From Acidobacteriaceae bacterium (GTDB lineage: Bacteria > Acidobacteriota > Terriglobia > Terriglobales > Acidobacteriaceae): DNA of 48,266 nt. Within the stretch, counting starts at the first letter, position 1. Each line of letters begins with the position of its first letter. Below are positions 44,586-48,266 of the stretch, one piece after another. The translations under genes were made by a program, and so were the position numbers. The stretch lies in NCBI GenBank assembly GCA_025934135.1, contig JAICYR010000004.1:1-48266 (forward strand), written 5' to 3'. The notes beneath the pieces are model-generated. The model was not told the DNA's origin. It was given only the letters and a program-made list of their open reading frames with translations, and made no database searches.

Positions 44586-44679
44586 GTGCCCCATCCTTTC
44601 AGGTGCCCCATCCTTTGCGCCGCGCCCGGGGCCCCCACGGACAGTCTTCGTCCGTGGGGTGGTAAGCGCAAAGGGTGGG
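44586..44679. repeat. Direct repeat plus nested inverted repeat (REP/MITE-like)
   Basis: GTGCCCCATCCTTT occurs twice, at 44586-44599 and 44603-44616, 17 bases apart. The second copy forms the left side of a long dyad: CCCATCCTTTGCGC (44607-44620) pairs with GCGCAAAGGGTGGG (44666-44679) at 13 of 14 positions. Inside it CCCCACGGAC (44633-44642) pairs perfectly with GTCCGTGGGG (44650-44659) around a 7-base loop. The whole could fold as a two-part hairpin in DNA or RNA. It shares GGTGCCCCAT with the palindrome at 28429-28453. Confidence 0.75.
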
Positions 44680-44763
44680 AGGTCGCCGGCTAGCGGCACT
44701 GTGTCTATGTCCCGAAGGACCACGGCGACGGCGTTCCAAAATGAAGCGTACAGATTTAGCTCG

Positions 44764-44796
44764 TATCGCGATATAATAAAAAAGTCGCAACGCGAC
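44764..44796 (+). promoter_or_regulatory. marR promoter -10 box with flanking operator-like palindromes
   Basis: TATAAT at 44772-44777 is a perfect -10 box, 32 bases before the marR ATG; the -35 region (around TACAGA, 44748-44753) is weak. Directly over its upstream edge lies the perfect 10-bp palindrome TATCGCGATA (44764-44773). Just downstream GTCGC-AAC-GCGAC (44784-44796) forms a second dyad. Binding of the encoded MarR protein here would block RNA polymerase, giving autorepression of the marR-clc operon. Binding is inferred. Confidence 0.6.
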
Positions 44797-44808
44797 ATAA
44801 AGTGAACC

Positions 44809-45369
44809 ATGGCCCTCCGCTCCTCTCCACAAGTTTCTTTGCCTGAAAAGGCCCCGGCCGCCCAGCAGTCCGGCGGTGAAGGTGTGGTCCGCGAGATGGC
44901 GCGCTTCCGCTATGCCCTGCGCAGGTTCCTTCGCTTCAGCGAGGAGGCGGCGCGGCGCTGCGGCGTTACCCCCCAGCAGCACCAGCTCATGCTGGGCATC
45001 GCCGGATACACCGGCCGGGGTTCGGCCACCGTCTCCGAACTCGCAGAGTTTCTCCAGGAGCGCCCCCATTCGGTCGTCGGGCTCATCGAACGCGCCGTGC
45101 AGCATGGATTGGTCCGCCGTGCGCAGGACGAAACCGACCGCCGCGTCGTGAACGTGTCCCTTACGCCCAGTGGTAGAGAAATTCTCTCCGACCTCACCCA
45201 CCTCCATCAGGAGGAAACCGGCACATTCAAAGGCTTTATCGGGGCCGCAGGGCCGCAAATGAGGCATGGCCCGGAACCCGTCCGCGGCGACCGGCGCAGG
45301 CCTCCGCTGGACCTCACCACGAAACCCGAAGAATTACGAGAGAAAAAAGGAAACGTACGAATCAAGTGA
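44809..45369 (+). CDS. MarR-family transcriptional regulator
   Basis: Winged-helix repressor of 186 residues. The MarR core is EMARFRYALRRFLRFSEEAA, CGVTPQQHQLMLGIAGYTG, the recognition segment SATVSELAEFLQERPHSVVG, LIERAVQHGLVRRAQDETDR with the wing DETDRRVVNVSLTPSGREIL. The first 25 residues are a proline/alanine-rich tail; the last 40 (PEPVRGDRRRPPLDLTTKPE) are basic and unlike most MarR proteins. The stop codon overlaps the GTG start of the first ClC gene (GTGA), so the regulator and channel genes are one operon. Palindromes around its -10 box are likely binding sites. The ligand is unknown; phenolic compounds or acid stress are guesses. Confidence 0.9.
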   Translation: MALRSSPQVSLPEKAPAAQQSGGEGVVREMARFRYALRRFLRFSEEAARRCGVTPQQHQLMLGIAGYTGRGSATVSELAEFLQERPHSVVGLIERAVQHGLVRRAQDETDRRVVNVSLTPSGREILSDLTHLHQEETGTFKGFIGAAGPQMRHGPEPVRGDRRRPPLDLTTKPEELREKKGNVRIK

Positions 45370-47156
45370 TAGAGACCGATACCATAACACGGAACACGCG
45401 GCGAGGTATCTTGCAGAACCCGTTCCTGCGCAAATACCTGCCTCTGGTGCATGAGGACCTGACCGCGGTCTATTCCCGCGATCTGAAAAAGTGGCTGCTG
45501 ATCGCGCCTCTTATCGGCGTTATGACCGGCTTGACGGCCACCGCCATCGTCATCATCATCCTCAACGAGATGTGGCCAGCCTTGCTGGACTTTTTCCTCG
45601 CTCACCACTGGGCCATCGTTCCGGTCATGTTCGGCGGCTTCACACTTGCCGGGCTTATCATGCAGTACTTCACGCCCGACCCGGACGAGCACTCGACCGA
45701 GGAAGTCATCAAGTCCTATCACGAGCATCAGGGCGACATCAATATGCGCCCGTTCTTCGCCAAGCTCATCGCCGCCATTGCAACCGTCGGCGTGGGCGGC
45801 AGTGCCGCGCTCGAAGGACCTGGCATCTACAGCGGCGGCGCCATCGGCTCCTGGCTGTGGGCCAAGCTCAAGCGTCTGCGGCTGGACAGCCGCGACCGCC
45901 GTATCATGCTCATCTGCGGCGCCGCGGCGGGCATGTCGGCGGTCTTCCGCGCGCCCCTCACCGGCATCGCCTTCGCGCTGGAAATGCCTTATCGCGACGA
46001 CCTCGCGCACGAGGCGCTGGTCCCTTCGCTCATCGCCTCCGTGGTCGCCTTCGTCACGCTCGGCGCGTTTCTCGGCACGGCGCCGCTGTTCAATTTTGTC
46101 AGCACCTCGCACTACACTGACCACGACCTTTACTGGAGTGCGCTGATCGGCCTCATCATCGGCCTTATCGGCATGGCCTTCGCCGTCACCTTCCGCCGCG
46201 TGCGCCGCTTCTTCATCCAGTGGTCCGTCCCGCATTGGGTCAAGCTGGCCGTGGGCGGCACGCTCACCGGCCTCTGCGGACTGCTCTTCCTGTCCGTGTA
46301 TCACGGCACGTTGGTGCCGCTCGGCCCCAACTACGACGCCATCGGCCAGATCCTCAACCACCATCACCGCACGTCGGAGCTGCTCAGCTTCGCTGGACTC
46401 AAGCTCGCCGCAACCGCCTTCACCCTCGGTTCGGGCGGCGTCAGCGCCATGTTTGTTCCCCTGTTCCTCAGCGGAGGCGCGCTGGGCACGGCTTTCGCGC
46501 AGGCCTTCCTGCACAGTCACTCCGTCGAGCTCTTCGCCGCCGTGGGCATGGCCTCGCTCATCTCCTCCGCGTACAAAACTCCCCTGGCAGCGGTCGTCTT
46601 CGTGGCCGAGGCCACGGGCGGACACGGGTTCATCATTCCCGCACTCATCGGAGCGGCTGTCGCCTATTTGGTCTCGGGTGATGCGTCGGCTTCCGGCGAC
46701 CAGCGCCTCCACGAGGAAGTCAAGCTCCGCGACCTACGCGGCATCCCGGTCAGCGAAGTCATGCAGCGCCAGATGATCTCCGTCCAGGCTTCTCTCACTC
46801 TCCACGAATTCGCCGGGACCCTCGCGCCTCATTCGCGGCACGAGGCCTTTCCTGTCTTCGATGGGGCCAAGCTGCTGGGAGCCATGTCGCTCTGGTCCCT
46901 GGTGCGCGTCCCTTCCGAACAATGGAAAACCACCACCGTCCGCGACCTCATCGATCCCCGCATCCATACCGTTTCCCCCGACTGCGACGTCTCGGAGGCG
47001 GCGCGACTGCTGCTCAGTGAACACAAACAGCCCATGCTCCTCGTCGTTTCCGACGACCGGCACATGAAGGGAATCATCACCAAAACTGATATATTGCAAA
47101 CCTTGAAACTTAGAAGAGACGTGCCTTTGGAGTTGAGTAGCGTACTTGCCGAATGA
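45366..47156 (+). CDS. ClC-family chloride channel/antiporter with C-terminal CBS domains
   Basis: Inner-membrane protein of 596 residues. About ten hydrophobic helices run from LIAPLIGVMTGLTATAIVII to FIIPALIGAAVAYLVSG. The gating-glutamate region reads VGVGGSAALEGPGIYSGGAI, corresponding to G(K/R)EGP. The second half has TLGSGGVSAMFVPLFLSGGALGT... in place of the usual GxxGGxFxP string. The canonical first motif GSGIP is not recognisable. A cytoplasmic tail carries two CBS domains (VSEVMQRQMISVQASLTLHE, VRDLIDPRIHTVSPDCDVSE, MKGIITKTDILQTLKLRR), which usually bind adenine nucleotides. The GTG start overlaps the marR stop; AAAGGAAAC lies upstream. Channel versus H+-coupled exchanger cannot be decided. 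Confidence 0.9.
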   Translation: MIETDTITRNTRRGILQNPFLRKYLPLVHEDLTAVYSRDLKKWLLIAPLIGVMTGLTATAIVIIILNEMWPALLDFFLAHHWAIVPVMFGGFTLAGLIMQYFTPDPDEHSTEEVIKSYHEHQGDINMRPFFAKLIAAIATVGVGGSAALEGPGIYSGGAIGSWLWAKLKRLRLDSRDRRIMLICGAAAGMSAVFRAPLTGIAFALEMPYRDDLAHEALVPSLIASVVAFVTLGAFLGTAPLFNFVSTSHYTDHDLYWSALIGLIIGLIGMAFAVTFRRVRRFFIQWSVPHWVKLAVGGTLTGLCGLLFLSVYHGTLVPLGPNYDAIGQILNHHHRTSELLSFAGLKLAATAFTLGSGGVSAMFVPLFLSGGALGTAFAQAFLHSHSVELFAAVGMASLISSAYKTPLAAVVFVAEATGGHGFIIPALIGAAVAYLVSGDASASGDQRLHEEVKLRDLRGIPVSEVMQRQMISVQASLTLHEFAGTLAPHSRHEAFPVFDGAKLLGAMSLWSLVRVPSEQWKTTTVRDLIDPRIHTVSPDCDVSEAARLLLSEHKQPMLLVVSDDRHMKGIITKTDILQTLKLRRDVPLELSSVLAE

Positions 47157-47215
47157 CGGTCACGCATCTCTACCATTGCGGCTGTTAGGCAATCGTAAAG
47201 GTGCAAGGAGGGTTC

Positions 47216-48266
47216 ATGGCAGATTTCCCGATTTCAGAGCTCGCGTCGGTTCCCGAAACTCAGTCCAACAAAAAAGGACAGTTCGGCGTAGCTCTCGAGC
47301 CGGAAGTCATTAAAATCTGCGGCTGCGCCGTGCTGGTCGGCTTCATCGGCGGACTCGTTGCCCAGGGCCTCCTCGAACTCATCTACCTCTTCACCAACAT
47401 CTTCTACTACGGCAAGTTTTCCTTCGCCATCACCAACCCGGCCCACCACCATCTCGGCGCATGGGCCATCCTTATTCCCCCCATCGGCGGCCTGCTGGTC
47501 GGCATCATGGTCTATTTCTGGGAACCCACCCTGAAGGGCCACGGCATTCCCGAAGCCATGGAATCCGTCCTCTTCGGCCATAGCCGCATGAGAATTCGCG
47601 TCGCTATCCTTAAGCCTCTGGCCACCGCCTTCGCCATCGGCACCGGCGGCCCGTTCGGCGCGGAAGGCCCCATCATCCAGACAGGCGCGGCCGTCGGCTC
47701 CCTCTTCGGGCAATCCATCGGACTCTCCCCCTATTACCGCCGTGTGCTGCTGGCCTCCGGAGCCGCCGCCGGAATGGCCGCCACCTTCACCGCTCCGCTG
47801 GCCGGAATTCTCGTCGCCATCGAGCTTCTGCTTTTTGAGCTGCGCGCGCGCTCCTTCATTCCCGTGGCGCTCGCGGCCTCCGTCGCCACCGGCGTCCGCA
47901 TTTACTTCGTCGGATGGAAGCCCCTCTTCCCCGCCCCCGCCTACAAGCTCACCGGCATGAACGAGCTTTGGCTCTTCGCCCTTCTCGGCATCTTCATGGG
48001 CATCATCGGAGTCATTATGATCCGCGTGCTTTCCTGGCTTGAAGACTTCTTCGACGAGTTGCCCATCAAGCGCGCCCTCATCTGGTCCCCGGCCATCGGC
48101 GGCCTCATCCTCGGCGGTATCGCCTACTTCTATCCCCAAGTCCTGGGCACCAGCTACGACACAATCCGAGACATGCTCAACGACCGGCTCACCGTCGGGA
48201 ACATGCTCGGCATTTCTGTCGCCAAGTTCTGGGCGCTGGTCATTTCCCTCGGATCAGGGACCACCG
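47216..48266 (+). CDS. Second ClC-family chloride channel/antiporter, C-terminus cut by window edge
   Basis: The first 350 residues of a second ClC protein, open to the right edge. The start ATG follows GCAAGGAGGGTTC. A soluble leader of about 28 residues precedes helices ICGCAVLVGFIGGLVAQGLL, WAILIPPIGGLLVGIMVYF and so on. The ClC motifs are closer to the consensus than in its neighbour: KGHGIPEAME matches GSGIP with one change, and GTGGPFGAEGPIIQTGAAVG carries the gating glutamate (G-x-E-G-P). The visible end reaches LVISLGSGTT, the beginning of the third motif. It lies 59 bases after the first ClC stop and is probably in the same operon. Confidence 0.92.
   Translation, partial: MADFPISELASVPETQSNKKGQFGVALEPEVIKICGCAVLVGFIGGLVAQGLLELIYLFTNIFYYGKFSFAITNPAHHHLGAWAILIPPIGGLLVGIMVYFWEPTLKGHGIPEAMESVLFGHSRMRIRVAILKPLATAFAIGTGGPFGAEGPIIQTGAAVGSLFGQSIGLSPYYRRVLLASGAAAGMAATFTAPLAGILVAIELLLFELRARSFIPVALAASVATGVRIYFVGWKPLFPAPAYKLTGMNELWLFALLGIFMGIIGVIMIRVLSWLEDFFDELPIKRALIWSPAIGGLILGGIAYFYPQVLGTSYDTIRDMLNDRLTVGNMLGISVAKFWALVISLGSGTT

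Larger units (their letters stand above)
44465..44808. other. 344-base intergenic region with repeat and marR control region
   Basis: Lies between divergent trxA and marR. It contains the duplicated GTGCCCCATCCTTT motif, the nested inverted repeat at 44607-44679 and the promoter/palindrome region at 44764-44796, each listed separately. Short open frames across it follow the repeat and do not look like proteins. Confidence 0.7.

Noticed and set aside
44442-44810. Open frames on both strands in the trxA-marR intergenic region
   Set aside because: They run through the inverted repeat and the marR promoter, and their composition is not protein-like.
45207-46712. 501-codon open frame on the minus strand opposite the first ClC gene
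   Set aside because: Composition is dominated by D, E, G, R and H with no domain; it is the antisense shadow of a GC-rich gene with clear ClC and CBS motifs.
47234-48139. 301-codon minus-strand frame opposite the second ClC gene
   Set aside because: Low-complexity G/E/D-rich antisense translation; the plus strand encodes a recognisable ClC with a strong ribosome site.

Overview
The window is dense, GC-rich (roughly 60 %) chromosomal DNA with about 47 protein-coding genes, two of them broken, and one tRNA. The gene set points to an acidobacterium of the Acidobacteriaceae type (Granulicella / Terriglobus / Acidobacterium). The evidence is an Oar-like TonB-type barrel with an N-terminal carboxypeptidase-regulatory-like domain, a winged-helix regulator fused through one membrane segment to a TolB-like propeller, several exported families I associate with acidobacteria, and a cupin that closely matches, from memory, the hydroxynitrile lyase of Granulicella tundricola. 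This placement is inference; no 16S rRNA gene or other definitive marker is present.

Layout, left to right. 1-4321: transaldolase (cut by the left edge), a fumarylacetoacetate-hydrolase-family enzyme with an FN3 lipoprotein, an XRE-cupin regulator and a zinc-ribbon coiled-coil protein. 4386-8854: a DPP-IV-type peptidase coupled to an MBL-fold hydrolase, then a lactonase-like propeller lipoprotein. 8862-15076 (minus): the overlapping late haem genes hemE-hemH-hemG, preceded by the large barrel protein. 15289-22593: a small membrane protein, an aldo/keto reductase plus cupin pair, a GH39 glycosidase divergent from a frameshifted acetylesterase-like gene, the winged-helix/propeller regulator and an exported protein. 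22622-28415: a class-III aminotransferase, an EamA transporter, cutA-gluQ, a phosphohexomutase and an FtsB/DivIC-like protein. 28429-33187: a palindrome, an exported protein, a PagL-like deacylase coupled to glutamate formimidoyltransferase, YebC, a cysteine-free HMA-like protein, a HAD phosphatase and tRNA-Arg(ACG). 33205-36119 (minus): a partner-switching cassette (GAF-PP2C phosphatase, RsbW-like kinase, STAS antagonist) continuing after 2 bases into a secreted CBM9-like protein. 36203-39117: DedA, a small membrane protein, a full-size EamA transporter and a pair of half-size DMT proteins. 39286-40471: an RHS/YD-repeat gene broken by a stop codon and a frameshift. 40518-44464: rlmN, an M16 protease, thpR, a PilZ protein and thioredoxin. 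44586-44679: a nested inverted repeat. 44764-48266: a MarR regulator with a palindrome abutting its promoter, followed by two ClC-type channel/antiporter genes, the second cut by the right edge.

Most of the window is housekeeping or common acidobacterial accessory content. I see no CRISPR array, insertion sequence, phage module or obvious defence island. The points most worth a second look are the MarR-ClC-ClC unit with its operator-like palindrome, the CBM9-like exported protein coupled to the partner-switching genes, the hydroxynitrile-lyase-like cupin beside an aldo/keto reductase, the two genes broken by single-base shifts, and the intergenic palindromes sharing a GGTGCCCCAT core. None amounts to a demonstrated new system.
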